Shown: positions 35,001-43,645 of the stretch, one piece after another | Numbering within the stretch: the stretch's first letter is position 1 | Layout: each line of letters begins with the position of its first letter | Assembly: GCF_004798665.1 (NCBI RefSeq) | Contig: NZ_CP039292.1 | Span: forward strand, 992,001-1,056,000 | Source of the DNA: Actinomyces procaprae | Lineage (GTDB): Bacteria > Actinomycetota > Actinomycetes > Actinomycetales > Actinomycetaceae | Direction: 5' to 3' | Length of the DNA: 64,000 nucleotides | Made by a program: the position numbers and the translations under genes | Notes under the pieces: generated by a model | Database searches by the model: none | Told to the model about the DNA's origin: nothing | The model's input: only the letters and a program-made list of their open reading frames with translations

Positions 35001-35605
35001 CCGAGTCCGACGTGGCGGACAGCACCCGCGAGGGGAGCGAGCAGCCGGTAGAGAGCGGCGCGGGCGGGAGCGCGACCGCCGCCGGGACCGCTACCAGGAG
35101 CGGAGCGCCCACGAACGCCGACGAGCGGATACCGGTGCGCATACGCGGGCGCATCGACCGTCTGGAGTTCCTCGACGGTGCCCCGCCGACCCCATCCGCA
35201 GACGGTGTGCTGCCCGTCGGGCAGGGGCAGCGCGTGCGCGTAATCGACTTCAAGACCGGCAAAACGGCGCCAAACGCGACGGAGGCGAAGCGCAATGCGC
35301 AGCTCGCCACCTACCGTATGGCCCTTACTGCCCTCGGCTATGAGGTAGACGGCACGGGGCTGGCCATGCTGGGAACGCAGCCGCCCACAACCGGCCCCGG
35401 TGTGAAGGTCGTACCGGACGGAATGGTCCTCGCGCCCAGACCCGATCCGGACACCGGAGCGGATTGGGACGTGGAGCTGCTCGCCCGCGCCGCACGGGAC
35501 GTTTCCGGCGCCAACCTCATTGCCCGCAGCGGGGGCCACTGTCGCGGGTGCTCCTTCAAGTCCAGCTGCCCCGTCAACCCCGAAGGAAGGAGGACCGTGG
35601 TATGA
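32006..35605 (+). CDS. adnA: AdnA-type helicase-nuclease subunit
   Basis: 1199-residue subunit of a double-strand-break resection machine. The N-terminal UvrD-like motor has Walker A GAAGTGKTT, but motif II reads VDDYQD (Asp for the usual Glu), motif III reads GDPDAAVEVFRG (the usual Gln lost) and motif VI is divergent (SAISRADRR), suggesting a weak motor. The C-terminal RecB-type nuclease has IDFKTGK (Asp1081, Lys1083) and QLATYRMAL. Four cysteines, 898, 1179, 1182 and 1188, are spaced as in AddB-type Fe-S nuclease domains. The ATG start is supported only by a weak TGAGAT hexamer 6 nt upstream. The stop overlaps the adnB start (ATGA). Confidence 0.88.
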   Translation: MTSPTGAPRLLPPLVQPPLPEPDPSAARVLARAADGANLVVLGAAGTGKTTTALRLLVQAVTDRRKEAVLLAPTRVRADRLRERASHLLGRAGASSGTIRVRTPAALALTILTTSLTQRPDPLPAPVLLAGAEEDAALAGLLRGTSWGDLPAQAISSHAFRTELRNLLARAGELGIGADRLAELGAELGVPIWQRAAELLRTWDAQGRPSAANRSAVRKMDTARLQDRAREVLATWDADGVRVPRPIPDVVIVDDYQDCTAATARLLAALSEPDADGHRTQIVALGDPDAAVEVFRGGNPSLLNAAEDRSGLAAERLALGVVHRGTPELAGVWAAQADRIPVTGTATHRHPEYANGAAAARSAVSPQAPRAGVEIDDAGSGGAPHEGNAIGGELQTDPPSGVETLIASGPLQQTAQIARILRSEHVHHNTAWDQMAVIVRSAGTARAVSRELRHHGVPLASSTPAVLLRSEPAAAGIINACRAALDGELGDAETPPQWATAFDLLTSPLIGLTNLDLRRLRRRLCADRPAEATRDENLLGVLASPEAATALARELADEPLAEQAQKLERAARVVAALRGVVEAAREEERLIDAEALMWAAWQASACAEAWRAAALVPHSSRSAALMAEAAEHDLDVVTVLFKRAEVWAERHPGAAAGDFLNELAAEVLPSDTVAPQGVRPAGVAVLTPAAAAGEQWEVVVVAGVERNAWPDLRLRDGLTRSGLLVDAVTGRLPEADGRQMADQDPAEARSQVRGDERRMFLSAISRADRRLIVTATLDDDCVPSSFLLEVAAAAGQKITNQEGELKVAEDVNDLTLPGLVGELRAAAVTGRLEGADAPARARGRQAEQLLAVLAREGVNAADPANWTGLGQPTSTAPLVSAGQEVRISPSDVESISKCPLKWFFQRNGGGTGTSDAQRIGILVHGLAERAEKEGLRGEVLRQALEDALPDLGYPDTWLGNLNRQRVRDMIDRLDAYLGLGTAPALVEQTVDVHLDLPVPESDVADSTREGSEQPVESGAGGSATAAGTATRSGAPTNADERIPVRIRGRIDRLEFLDGAPPTPSADGVLPVGQGQRVRVIDFKTGKTAPNATEAKRNAQLATYRMALTALGYEVDGTGLAMLGTQPPTTGPGVKVVPDGMVLAPRPDPDTGADWDVELLARAARDVSGANLIARSGGHCRGCSFKSSCPVNPEGRRTVV

Positions 35606-38600
35606 GCACCGCCGACCTCACGCCCGAAGCCCTCGCCAAGAAGCTCAATCTGCACTCGCCCACCGAGGAGCAGTCGAAGATCATCGCCTACCCGTTGCGG
35701 CCCCTGCTGGTGGTCGCCGGCGCCGGCAGCGGCAAGACCGCCACCATGAGCCAGCGTGTCGTGCACCTGGTGGCCACCGGCGCCGTTCGCCCCGACCAGG
35801 TCCTGGGGCTGACCTTCACGCGCAAGGCCACCGCCGAGCTGGCCGAGCGCGTCTCCCTCCGCCTGGCCCAACTTGCGGGCAGCGGTGTCATCACCGGCGG
35901 CGACGACGCATCCGAGCCGACCGTGGCCACGTACGACTCCTTCGCCGGCTCACTCGTGCGCGAATACGGCCTGTACGCCGGCGCCGACCCGGATGCCACT
36001 CTCATCACCGAGGCACGCAAGTGGCAGATCGCCACCGACATCCTTGAGCGGCGCACGGACCCGCTTCCTTTTGATTCCAAGTCCAGTGCGATTGCCGCCG
36101 TCCTGGGCGCGGACAATGCGCTGTCCACGAACTTGCTCAGCATTGATGATGCCCGCGAGGAACTGACCGATCTTTACGACCTGTTCTCCGGGCTGCAGGC
36201 CATTCAGAAGAACCTGGCAGAGGAGAAATCGCCCACTGTCATGACTACCTGGCTGAGCGTGCTCGACGCTGTGCAGGACTTCCGCGACTACAAGCGCCGG
36301 CACGCACTGGTCGACTTCGGCGACCGCCTTGCGCTGGCCTGCCGTATAGCCGAAGAGGTCCCCGAGGCCGCGGCAACCATGCGCGCACAGTACCCGGCGG
36401 TGCTGCTGGACGAGTTCCAGGACACCTCTGTCGCCCAGGTGCGGCTGCTGTCCGCGCTGTTCGCCGATCAGGGCGTCACTGCCGTCGGCGACCCCAACCA
36501 GGCCATCTACGGCTGGCGCGGTGCCAGCGCCGGCGCGCTGGACACCTTCCATGACCGGTTCAACCCCTCCGGTGTGCGGGCCGTCGCCGACGGCGGCAGC
36601 CCCGAGCGTGAGACCCCGGTGCTGCAACTATCCACCGCCTGGCGCAACGACTCCGCGGTCCTGGCCGCCGCCAATGTCATATCGAGCCCACTGCGCAACG
36701 CCGAGTACCGGCCCGGCGATGCGGAGGTCACCCACGTCCCGGTTCGCGAATTGCAGGAGCGCTCGGCCGCCGACGGACTGGGTACGGGGCAGGTGCTTGC
36801 AGCCTTCCTCACCGACCCGGTGCAGGAGGCGGAAGCCGTGGCCGACTTCATGCAGGAGCGCTGGCACTCCCAGGCGGAGCTCGCCGTACTGTGCCGAACC
36901 CGCGACCAGATGACGCCGGTGGTTGAGGCGCTCGAGGCACGTGGCGTGCCCTACGAAGTGGCGGTGTCGGGAGGCATGCTCTCCCTGCCTGAAGTGGCGG
37001 ACGTGCGGGCCCTGCTGACCGTCGCCGCGGACCCGGACCGCGGCGACCGGCTCATGCGGCTGCTCACCGGAGCCGACATCGGTGCCGCCGACCTGTGGGC
37101 CTTGCAGGGCCTCGCCCGAGAACTCGTACGCCGGCGCGAACGGGCCGACGGCGGGGCGGACGCTGCCGATGGCGCCGAGCCCGGAAGCCGTGGCGGCAGC
37201 GCCACCGAGCCGCCGGAGAATGCGGCCCTGTCCGAGGCACTCGATGAGCTCGCCCGCCGTGATGACGCCGCCCGCGCCCCCGGCACCCGGCATGCAGCGG
37301 GAACGGGCGGGCGGCCGGTGAGCCCGGTGACCCAGGGGCTCAGCGAGGCCGGACGGCGAGCGGTCGTGCGGATCGCCCGGGCGCTGCGTCGCGTACGCGG
37401 CGCGCTTGCGCTGCCACTGCCGGACCTGGTGGCCGTGGCCGAGCAGGCGCTCGGGCTGGACATTGAACTAGCAGCCCGCGTCGGCAACCACATGGGCAGG
37501 CGGGCCCTGGATGCCTTCCGGGCCGCCGCCGAGCAGTACGCCGCCGATGTCGATGTTCCCACCGTCTCCGGGTTCCTGGAACTGCTCGAGCTTGCGGAAC
37601 AACAGGAGCGCGGGCTGGCGGCCCCCGATATCGAGCCCGAACCGGGCGCTGTGCAGATCATGACCGTCCACGGCGCCAAGGGCCTGGAGTGGGACTGTGT
37701 TGCCGTCACCGGCCTGTCTGAGGGGTCTTTCCCCAGTTATGTCACCAAGCCTCGCGCGGACGGGGCAGTGGCCGACAAGTCTTGGATGAACTCCATTGGT
37801 ACATTTCCCTATCCCTTGCGTGCTGACGCAGACCAGCTGCCGCCCTTCGAACTCGGCAGCCTGGAGATACCGCTGGGCCCGGGCATTAAACTGAGCCGGG
37901 ATGAGAAGGCCGAGGTTAAGACCCTCAAGGAGCAGTACAAGCTCGCGCTCGGACGCCACCTGATTTCCGAGGAGCGCCGCCTCGCCTACGTGGCCGTAAC
38001 GCGGGCACGCCATGAAGTGCTGCTGACCGGCTCTCACCTGGTCAAGACCGGTAAGACCGTCCTGCCAATGTCCCGGTTCCTGGCCGAGCTGCAGCGGCGA
38101 GAGCTGCTGACCCCATTCGGCCCCGGCTTCACCGAACTGCCCGAGGACGCGACTAACCCCGTCGGGATCGCGGAGGCCTCCTGGCCGGTGACGCACACTG
38201 CCGCCCCGGGCTCGGAGCGGGGCGCGCGCATCGCCGTCGCCGAGGCCGTCAGTCGCGCCATGGCGGCTCTCGCCGCCACGGGTGATGCGAATGACGCCCT
38301 CCGCGGCGGGCAGCCCGCGGGTGACGGCACCGCTGATGAGAACGTTGCCCGCTGGTGGGAGGACGCCCGCCTGCTGCTCGCCGAGCGCGACGCCGCCGCG
38401 GCCGAAGCGCCCACGGTCCGTCGGCCCGCACACCTGGCCGCCACCAGGCTGGCCGCGCTGCGCGACGACAGGGACGGCTTCGCGCTCGACCTGCGCCGCC
38501 CCCTGCCGCCCCAGCCTCAGTCCGCCGGCCGCCTGGGCACCGTCTTCCACGAGGCCATCGCCCAACGCCTGAACAGCCATGGCGCCCTGTTCAACCTGGA

Positions 38601-39030
38601 GGACGCCGGCGTCCCGGACACCCTCGCCGGCCCCGACCGCAAGCGTGTGGAGCGCTGGCTCGACGTCGCCGCCACCCACCCGCTGCTGGACGGCTACGAG
38701 CTGGTCTCCACCGAGGAGCCACTTGAGCTCGCCGTCGGCAACACGACGCTGCGCTGCCGCATCGACGCCGTCTTCCGGCACCCCGGCAGCAGGCATTACC
38801 TGGTGGTGGACTGGAAGACCGGCCGCCAGCGGGTGCCGGTGGACCAGCTCAGCGTGTACGTGCACGCCTGGGCCGCGAAGGCGCAGATTCCCACCGACCA
38901 GGTCCGCGCCGCCTACCTGTACGTGGATGAGCCCGGCGGGTACGTGGACGAGCTCGACGCCGCCGCGCTGGAGTCCTTGGAGGATATCCGCCGTCCCCTG
39001 GACCAGCAGGCCCAGCGGTCAAGCATCTGA
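35602..39030 (+). CDS. adnB: AdnB-type helicase-nuclease subunit
   Basis: 1142-residue UvrD/Rep-family helicase with a C-terminal RecB-type nuclease, partner of the preceding gene. The motor is complete: AGAGSGKTATM (I), LTFTRKATAEL (Ia), LLDEFQDTS (II), GDPNQAIYGWRGAS (III), VHGAKGLEWD (V) and AYVAVTRARHE (VI), so it should be the driving motor. The nuclease has VVDWKTGRQ (Asp1070, Lys1072) followed by QLSVYVHAW. A low-complexity insert lies near residues 510-580. The ATG has AAGGAGG upstream and overlaps the adnA stop by 4 nt, which favours equal synthesis of the two subunits. Its 3' end overlaps the convergent phosphotransferase gene by 12 bp. Confidence 0.9.
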   Translation: MSTADLTPEALAKKLNLHSPTEEQSKIIAYPLRPLLVVAGAGSGKTATMSQRVVHLVATGAVRPDQVLGLTFTRKATAELAERVSLRLAQLAGSGVITGGDDASEPTVATYDSFAGSLVREYGLYAGADPDATLITEARKWQIATDILERRTDPLPFDSKSSAIAAVLGADNALSTNLLSIDDAREELTDLYDLFSGLQAIQKNLAEEKSPTVMTTWLSVLDAVQDFRDYKRRHALVDFGDRLALACRIAEEVPEAAATMRAQYPAVLLDEFQDTSVAQVRLLSALFADQGVTAVGDPNQAIYGWRGASAGALDTFHDRFNPSGVRAVADGGSPERETPVLQLSTAWRNDSAVLAAANVISSPLRNAEYRPGDAEVTHVPVRELQERSAADGLGTGQVLAAFLTDPVQEAEAVADFMQERWHSQAELAVLCRTRDQMTPVVEALEARGVPYEVAVSGGMLSLPEVADVRALLTVAADPDRGDRLMRLLTGADIGAADLWALQGLARELVRRRERADGGADAADGAEPGSRGGSATEPPENAALSEALDELARRDDAARAPGTRHAAGTGGRPVSPVTQGLSEAGRRAVVRIARALRRVRGALALPLPDLVAVAEQALGLDIELAARVGNHMGRRALDAFRAAAEQYAADVDVPTVSGFLELLELAEQQERGLAAPDIEPEPGAVQIMTVHGAKGLEWDCVAVTGLSEGSFPSYVTKPRADGAVADKSWMNSIGTFPYPLRADADQLPPFELGSLEIPLGPGIKLSRDEKAEVKTLKEQYKLALGRHLISEERRLAYVAVTRARHEVLLTGSHLVKTGKTVLPMSRFLAELQRRELLTPFGPGFTELPEDATNPVGIAEASWPVTHTAAPGSERGARIAVAEAVSRAMAALAATGDANDALRGGQPAGDGTADENVARWWEDARLLLAERDAAAAEAPTVRRPAHLAATRLAALRDDRDGFALDLRRPLPPQPQSAGRLGTVFHEAIAQRLNSHGALFNLEDAGVPDTLAGPDRKRVERWLDVAATHPLLDGYELVSTEEPLELAVGNTTLRCRIDAVFRHPGSRHYLVVDWKTGRQRVPVDQLSVYVHAWAAKAQIPTDQVRAAYLYVDEPGGYVDELDAAALESLEDIRRPLDQQAQRSSI

Positions 39031-40209
39031 GTCGCTGTCGTCTCCCTGCGCGTCATCCGCTGAAGCGTCTTCAGCTGCGCGTCCATCGGGCTCATCCACC
39101 AGCACCATCTTGACTTCGCTGGTGGTCGCCTCCGGCTCGGCCGTCTCCTTCTCCCCGGGCACGGGGGCCATCCGCGGCCCGCGCGGCTCCACCAGCGGCT
39201 CGTCACCGACCTGGTCGGCCAGGTCCGCCAGCATCGCCACCGCATCATCAATGATGGAGCCGCTGCCGGAACGCACCCCGTGCATGAGCCAGCGGGCCAG
39301 GCTCAGCTCACTGACCAGCTCCGCACGGTCCCGGAGGTGCCGGTCCACGCCCTCGGTGCGCGCCAGGTCGTAGGCGGACTCGACTGAGTCCAGGCAGTCC
39401 ACAGGAACGGAGGCGTACACCCAGGCCATGTCCTCCGCCGGGTCGCCCACATGCGCCTGCCCCAGGCCGCGCACGGCCACCACCGCGCCGCCCGCCGTGA
39501 GCACGTTCTCCGGCGCCAGGTCACCGTGCACCACCACCGGCCGGAAGCGCCACAGCGCCGAGTCCTCCAGCGCAACCTCCCACCGGGCCAGCAGCGAGGG
39601 CGGCACCTTGCCGGTGCCGGCGGCATCATCGAGCAGGCCCAGCCAGCGGGTACGCACATCCTCGGCGTCGTATACCGGCAGTCCCGCCTCCGAGACCACC
39701 GTGGTGGGCAGATCGTGCAGCTCTCCCAGCGCCTTGCCCAGCCCCGCAGACAGGCCCGGGCCCGGGCGCAAGGCCTCCACGTCGATCGGGCGGCCCTCCA
39801 GGTGGGAGCGCACCTGAATATGGCTGTCCTGCAAGCGCAGCGTGCCGGCGGGGCGGGGAACATCAAAGGACAGCCGGCCGTCGTCGACGATCCTGCCGAT
39901 ACGCCGCAGTACCTCCGCCTCCGCCTCCAGGGTTGCGCCGGTGGAGTCGTCATGCGTCTCCAGCACCTCCCAGTGGCGCCCCTGGGTGTCGACGACGCCG
40001 ACCACCCGCAGGTCGGCGGAGCGCTCCTGCGGCAGCGCCAGCCGTGCCGGGTCCAGCCCGGGGACCGCCACCCCCGCCAGGGCCGCAAGGGCCAGCGGCG
40101 AGTGCTCCCGTGCGGGCCTGGCCGAGGCCGACTGCCCCGACGTGGAGGTTCTCGAATCCGAATCTGAAGTGCTGGTGGGCTCGGACGGTCCGGCTGGCGG
40201 CTGCGACAT
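39019..40209 (-). CDS. APH-like phosphotransferase, probable pseudokinase
   Basis: 396-residue protein of the aminoglycoside/macrolide phosphotransferase fold. The catalytic loop HGDLAPENVL is intact (Asp230, Asn235). The next motif, normally an Asp followed by Trp or Phe that binds metal, reads VVAVRGLGQAHVGDP: Arg247 stands where the Asp is expected. The family's GDP-x-x-D (GDPAEDMAWV) follows. This argues for an inactive or unusual kinase. The first 50 residues and the last 75 are acidic and unstructured. The ATG follows a TACGGT -10 box by 6 nt. No antibiotic resistance function should be assumed. Confidence 0.8.
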   Translation of the reverse strand: MSQPPAGPSEPTSTSDSDSRTSTSGQSASARPAREHSPLALAALAGVAVPGLDPARLALPQERSADLRVVGVVDTQGRHWEVLETHDDSTGATLEAEAEVLRRIGRIVDDGRLSFDVPRPAGTLRLQDSHIQVRSHLEGRPIDVEALRPGPGLSAGLGKALGELHDLPTTVVSEAGLPVYDAEDVRTRWLGLLDDAAGTGKVPPSLLARWEVALEDSALWRFRPVVVHGDLAPENVLTAGGAVVAVRGLGQAHVGDPAEDMAWVYASVPVDCLDSVESAYDLARTEGVDRHLRDRAELVSELSLARWLMHGVRSGSGSIIDDAVAMLADLADQVGDEPLVEPRGPRMAPVPGEKETAEPEATTSEVKMVLVDEPDGRAAEDASADDAQGDDSDSDA

Positions 40210-40215
40210 GGCTCC

Positions 40216-40221
40216 ACCGTA
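40216..40221 (-). promoter_or_regulatory. -10 box, leaderless start of the APH-like gene
   Basis: TACGGT on the minus strand ends 6 nt before the ATG at 40209, the same hexamer and distance as for the phospho-sugar mutase. Confidence 0.55.
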
Positions 40222-40483
40222 GGCGAGGAACCCGCCGGACGGGGCGGCGCCGCGCCCCAGCGGCCGCACACCTTCCCGTGGACTCGCGCAAGACTCACGC
40301 ACCGCCAGTCCCGGATGTGAAGAGGTTTTCCACAGGCCGACGGAAAGGAGTGGCGCTGATGCCCAGTCGTGACCTATGGTCGCGCTGTGGCGCTCCTCAG
40401 TGTTGAGTCAGCACTGCGTACACCACCCGCAATTCAGATTTCCCTTCGATCGCCCAGTCCAACCAACCCCAGTGAGGCCCGCC

Positions 40484-41767
40484 ATGGATGCCGCAGCGCT
40501 GCTGCACACCGAGATTCGCGAGCTGGTCCGCCGTCGCGGTGTTGACCCGCTGACGGACACCTCCGCCCTGGAGGCGCTCGTCGCCGAGGCGAGTGCCGAC
40601 TACGTCTCCCGTGCTGACGCCGGGCTCGTACCGCCGCTACCAGATCCTGAGGAGGCCGGGGCGCGCGCCGTCGACGCGCTCGCCGGCCTGGGGCCGCTGC
40701 AGCGCTACCTCGACGACGACACCGTGGAGGAGGTGTGGTGCAACGCCCCGGGGCGCGTCTTCGTTGCCCGTTCCGGCCGCCCCGAGCTGACCACTACGCT
40801 GCTGGAGGATGAGGAGCTGCGTGTCCTGGTGGAGCGCATGCTGCGCACCTCCGGGCGCCGCCTGGACCTGGCCAGCCCTTTCGTGGATGCGCAGCTGCCC
40901 AGCGGTGAACGCCTGCATGTGGTGATCCCGCCCATCACCTCGCAGCACTGGGCGGTGAACATCCGCAAGCACACCTCCCGGGCCGCCCGCACCAGTGACC
41001 TGGTGCGCATGGGCTCGCTGACCGCACAGGCTGCGGCCTTCCTGGACGCCTCCGTGCAAGCGGGCCTGAACATCCTCGTCTCCGGTGCCACTCAGGCCGG
41101 CAAGACCACGATGGTGCGGGCGCTGGCCGGCGCCATACCCGCCGGACAGCGCGTGATCACCTGCGAAGAGGTATTCGAGCTGGCGCTACGCAACCGAGAC
41201 TGCGTGGCCATGCAGACCCGCGCCCCCAATCTGGAGGGGATGGGGGAGATCAGCCTGCGCCGCCTCGTCAAGGAGGCGCTGCGCATGCGCCCCGACCGCC
41301 TGCTGATCGGTGAGGTGCGGGAGGCCGAGGCCCTCGACCTGCTGATAGCCATGAACTCCGGGCTGCCCTCAATGTCAACATTGCACGCGAACTCAGCCCG
41401 GGAGGCGGTGGTGAAGATCTGCACCCTGCCGCTGCTGGCGGGTGAGAACGTCAGCGCAGGCTTCGTCGTGCCGACCGTCGCCAGTGCAGTCGACCTGGTG
41501 GTCCACCTGGACCTAGGCGCCGACGGGCACCGCCAGGTGCGGGAGATCGCCGCCATTTCCGGGAGAGTGGAGAACGGAACCATCGAGATGGCCGACGTCT
41601 TCATCCGCGACGGTGCGGATCGGCTGGTGCGCGGGCCGGGCATGCCACCCGCAACTGAACGCTATGCCCGCGCCGGCCACGACCTGGCCGCGCTACTGAC
41701 CGGCGAGGGCCAGTACACCCGCACCGCCACTCAGGCGGCTACCCCCGTATCCGGGGAGTGGTCCTGA
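40484..41767 (+). CDS. tadA: Tad pilus secretion ATPase (TadA/CpaF)
   Basis: 427-residue hexameric traffic ATPase that drives assembly of Flp-type pili. Walker A GATQAGKTTMVRAL, the Asp-box/Walker B region RRLVKEALRMRPDRLLIGEVREAEALDLL and the His-box STLHANSAREAV are all present. The N-terminal domain holds the usual VEEVWCNAPGRVFV. ATG 40484 is chosen by similarity to the family N-terminus and GTGAGG upstream; a longer frame from 40376 is possible. It is the first gene of a compact operon in which every following gene overlaps or nearly touches the next. No TadZ/ssd-like gene precedes it here. Confidence 0.92.
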   Translation: MDAAALLHTEIRELVRRRGVDPLTDTSALEALVAEASADYVSRADAGLVPPLPDPEEAGARAVDALAGLGPLQRYLDDDTVEEVWCNAPGRVFVARSGRPELTTTLLEDEELRVLVERMLRTSGRRLDLASPFVDAQLPSGERLHVVIPPITSQHWAVNIRKHTSRAARTSDLVRMGSLTAQAAAFLDASVQAGLNILVSGATQAGKTTMVRALAGAIPAGQRVITCEEVFELALRNRDCVAMQTRAPNLEGMGEISLRRLVKEALRMRPDRLLIGEVREAEALDLLIAMNSGLPSMSTLHANSAREAVVKICTLPLLAGENVSAGFVVPTVASAVDLVVHLDLGADGHRQVREIAAISGRVENGTIEMADVFIRDGADRLVRGPGMPPATERYARAGHDLAALLTGEGQYTRTATQAATPVSGEWS

Positions 41768-42618
41768 TGGGCGCCGTCGCCGGCCTGCTGGGAGGCAGCG
41801 GCATCATCCTGGTCTGGCTCGCCCTGACCAGCGAACCGCCGCGGTGGCGCTCTGAGCGGCAGCGGCACCTGGCCGACCTGCTGGTCCAGGCGGGGGTCGG
41901 CCGCACCAGCCCCGCCCTGTTGGTCGTCGGCAGCGTCATTCTCGGCGCGGTCACCATGCTGGTCTTCCTGGGGGTGTCGCGGGCGTGGACGATCGCGGTC
42001 GCGTTCGGCACCATCGCCGCGGCCATGCCCCTGCTGATCGTCTCCTCCAGGGCTCGCGCGCGGCGCACGAACCTGCGGGAGGTGTGGCCGGAGGCAGTCG
42101 ACACCCTCGTGTCCGGCGTGCGCGCCGGCATGAGCCTGCCCGAGGCGCTGACCAACTTGGGTGAGCGCGGTCCCGAGGCGATCCGGGAGGAGTTCCGCGC
42201 TTTCGGTGTCGACTACGCGACCACTGCCCGCTTCGACCAGTCACTGGACCGGCTCAAGGCGCGCTTCGCCGACCCGGTGGCCGACCGCATCGTGGAGGCC
42301 CTGCGGCTGGCCCACGAGGTCGGCGGCACCGACCTGACCGCACTGCTGCGCGCCCTGTCACGCATGCTGCGGGAGGACATGCGCACCCGCGGCGAGCTCG
42401 AGGCCCGCCAGTCCTGGACCGTCAACGGGGCGCGGGTGGCCGTGGCCGCACCGTGGATCGTGCTGGCGCTGCTGTCCACTCGCCCCCAGGCCGCGGCCGC
42501 GTACGCCTCCGCCACCGGTGCCCTGGTGCTGGCCGTAGGCGGGGCCGCGACCCTGGTCGCCTACCGGCTCATGCTGTGGCTCGGGCGCCTGCCCGAGGAA
42601 GACCGGGTGCTGCGATGA
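41767..42618 (+). CDS. tadB: Tad pilus platform protein TadB
   Basis: 283-residue inner-membrane protein with the type II secretion F domain. Two helices near the N-terminus (LLVVGSVILGAVTMLVF and IAVAFGTIAAAMPLL) are followed by a cytoplasmic helical domain with WPEAVDTLVSGVRAGMSLPEAL, the T2SSF signature, and by two C-terminal helices. The ATG overlaps the tadA stop by one base (TGATG); an in-frame GTG at 41758 is an alternative. It should form the assembly platform with TadC. Confidence 0.88.
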   Translation: MGAVAGLLGGSGIILVWLALTSEPPRWRSERQRHLADLLVQAGVGRTSPALLVVGSVILGAVTMLVFLGVSRAWTIAVAFGTIAAAMPLLIVSSRARARRTNLREVWPEAVDTLVSGVRAGMSLPEALTNLGERGPEAIREEFRAFGVDYATTARFDQSLDRLKARFADPVADRIVEALRLAHEVGGTDLTALLRALSRMLREDMRTRGELEARQSWTVNGARVAVAAPWIVLALLSTRPQAAAAYASATGALVLAVGGAATLVAYRLMLWLGRLPEEDRVLR

Positions 42619-43547
42619 GCCCCGCCCTCGCCGGAGCGCTGACCGGCCTGCTCGCCGCCTGCGGCATCCTCATGGTCGCAGACGGAGTACGGCGCCGCCG
42701 TCCCAGCCTCACCTCCCGGCTCGAGCCCTACGTCCACGCCCGCCCCAGCACGTCCCGCCTGCTGGCCACCGCCTCACCCACCGCCGACGGCCGGACCATC
42801 TCCGGCCTACTGCTGGACACGGTGACACGGCTGGGTGGGGTGCTGGAGGCGATCGGTTCCTCCGCCGAATCGGTGCGGCGACGGCTGGCCCGTTCCGGAA
42901 CGGGCCTCAGCTACGAGGAGTTGCGCATTCAGCAGCTGCTGTGGGCGGTCGCCGGGCTCGCCATCGCGACCGCCTCCGGACTGATGCTGTCGCTGGCGTG
43001 GCGGGTCAACGTGCCCCTGCTGCTCGTCCTCGCCCTGGTCGCTGCCATCGGCGGTGCGGCGGCACGTGACTGGTGGCTGACCCGCGCCGTCGAACGGCGT
43101 CGCAGCCACATCGAGTCTCAGCTCCCCGACGTCATCGAGCTGCTGGCGCTCGTGGTCGGTGCCGGCCAGGGGCCTGTTGCCGCCATCGAACGTGTCGTGC
43201 ACATAGGCCGAGGAGAGCTCGTCGAGGAGCTCGAGCTGACGCTCGCCGACGTCAACTCGGGAACTGTGCTCACCACCGCCCTGACCCACCTGGAGGAGCG
43301 AGTCGACTCGCTGCATGTCACCCGCCTGTCCGAGGCGATCGCCGTCGCCCTGGAGCGCGGCACCCCGCTGGCCGACGTGCTGCGCGCCCAGGCCGCCGAC
43401 GCCCGCGAGGCCTCCCGGCGCGCCCTGATGGAGGAGGGCGGGCGGCGCGAGATCGCCCAGATGGTGCCCGTCGTGTTCCTGATCCTGCCCATCACCGTCA
43501 TCTTCGCCCTCTTCCCGGGCCTGTTCGTGCTGCGGATCGGCCTATGA
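42615..43547 (+). CDS. tadC: Tad pilus platform protein TadC
   Basis: 310-residue membrane protein, second T2SS-F subunit. It has an N-terminal helix, two central helices (VAGLAIATASGLMLSLAW and LLLVLALVAAIGGAA), the F-domain motif LPDVIELLALVVGAGQGPVAAIERV and a final helix (PVVFLILPITVIFALFPGLFVL). The ATG overlaps the tadB stop by 4 nt. Together with TadB it forms the inner-membrane base for pilin extraction. Confidence 0.88.
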   Translation: MSPALAGALTGLLAACGILMVADGVRRRRPSLTSRLEPYVHARPSTSRLLATASPTADGRTISGLLLDTVTRLGGVLEAIGSSAESVRRRLARSGTGLSYEELRIQQLLWAVAGLAIATASGLMLSLAWRVNVPLLLVLALVAAIGGAAARDWWLTRAVERRRSHIESQLPDVIELLALVVGAGQGPVAAIERVVHIGRGELVEELELTLADVNSGTVLTTALTHLEERVDSLHVTRLSEAIAVALERGTPLADVLRAQAADAREASRRALMEEGGRREIAQMVPVVFLILPITVIFALFPGLFVLRIGL

Positions 43548-43645
43548 GCAGATCTCCGCGAAGCGGCCCGCACCGCACCGACCCATGCCGCCCGGCATAC
43601 CCCGGAACACATCCACAACAACCCGCAACCGGAACGGAGAATCCC

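Noticed and set aside
39019..40209. Aminoglycoside resistance gene
   Set aside because: Only the fold-level motif is shared; the metal Asp is missing and the location next to adnB is chromosomal housekeeping context.
40323..40337. DnaA-box-like TTTTCCACA, also on the minus strand near 30332-30340
   Set aside because: Only two isolated copies, far apart, with no dnaA, dnaN or rpmH nearby and no A/T-rich unwinding region. Not an origin.
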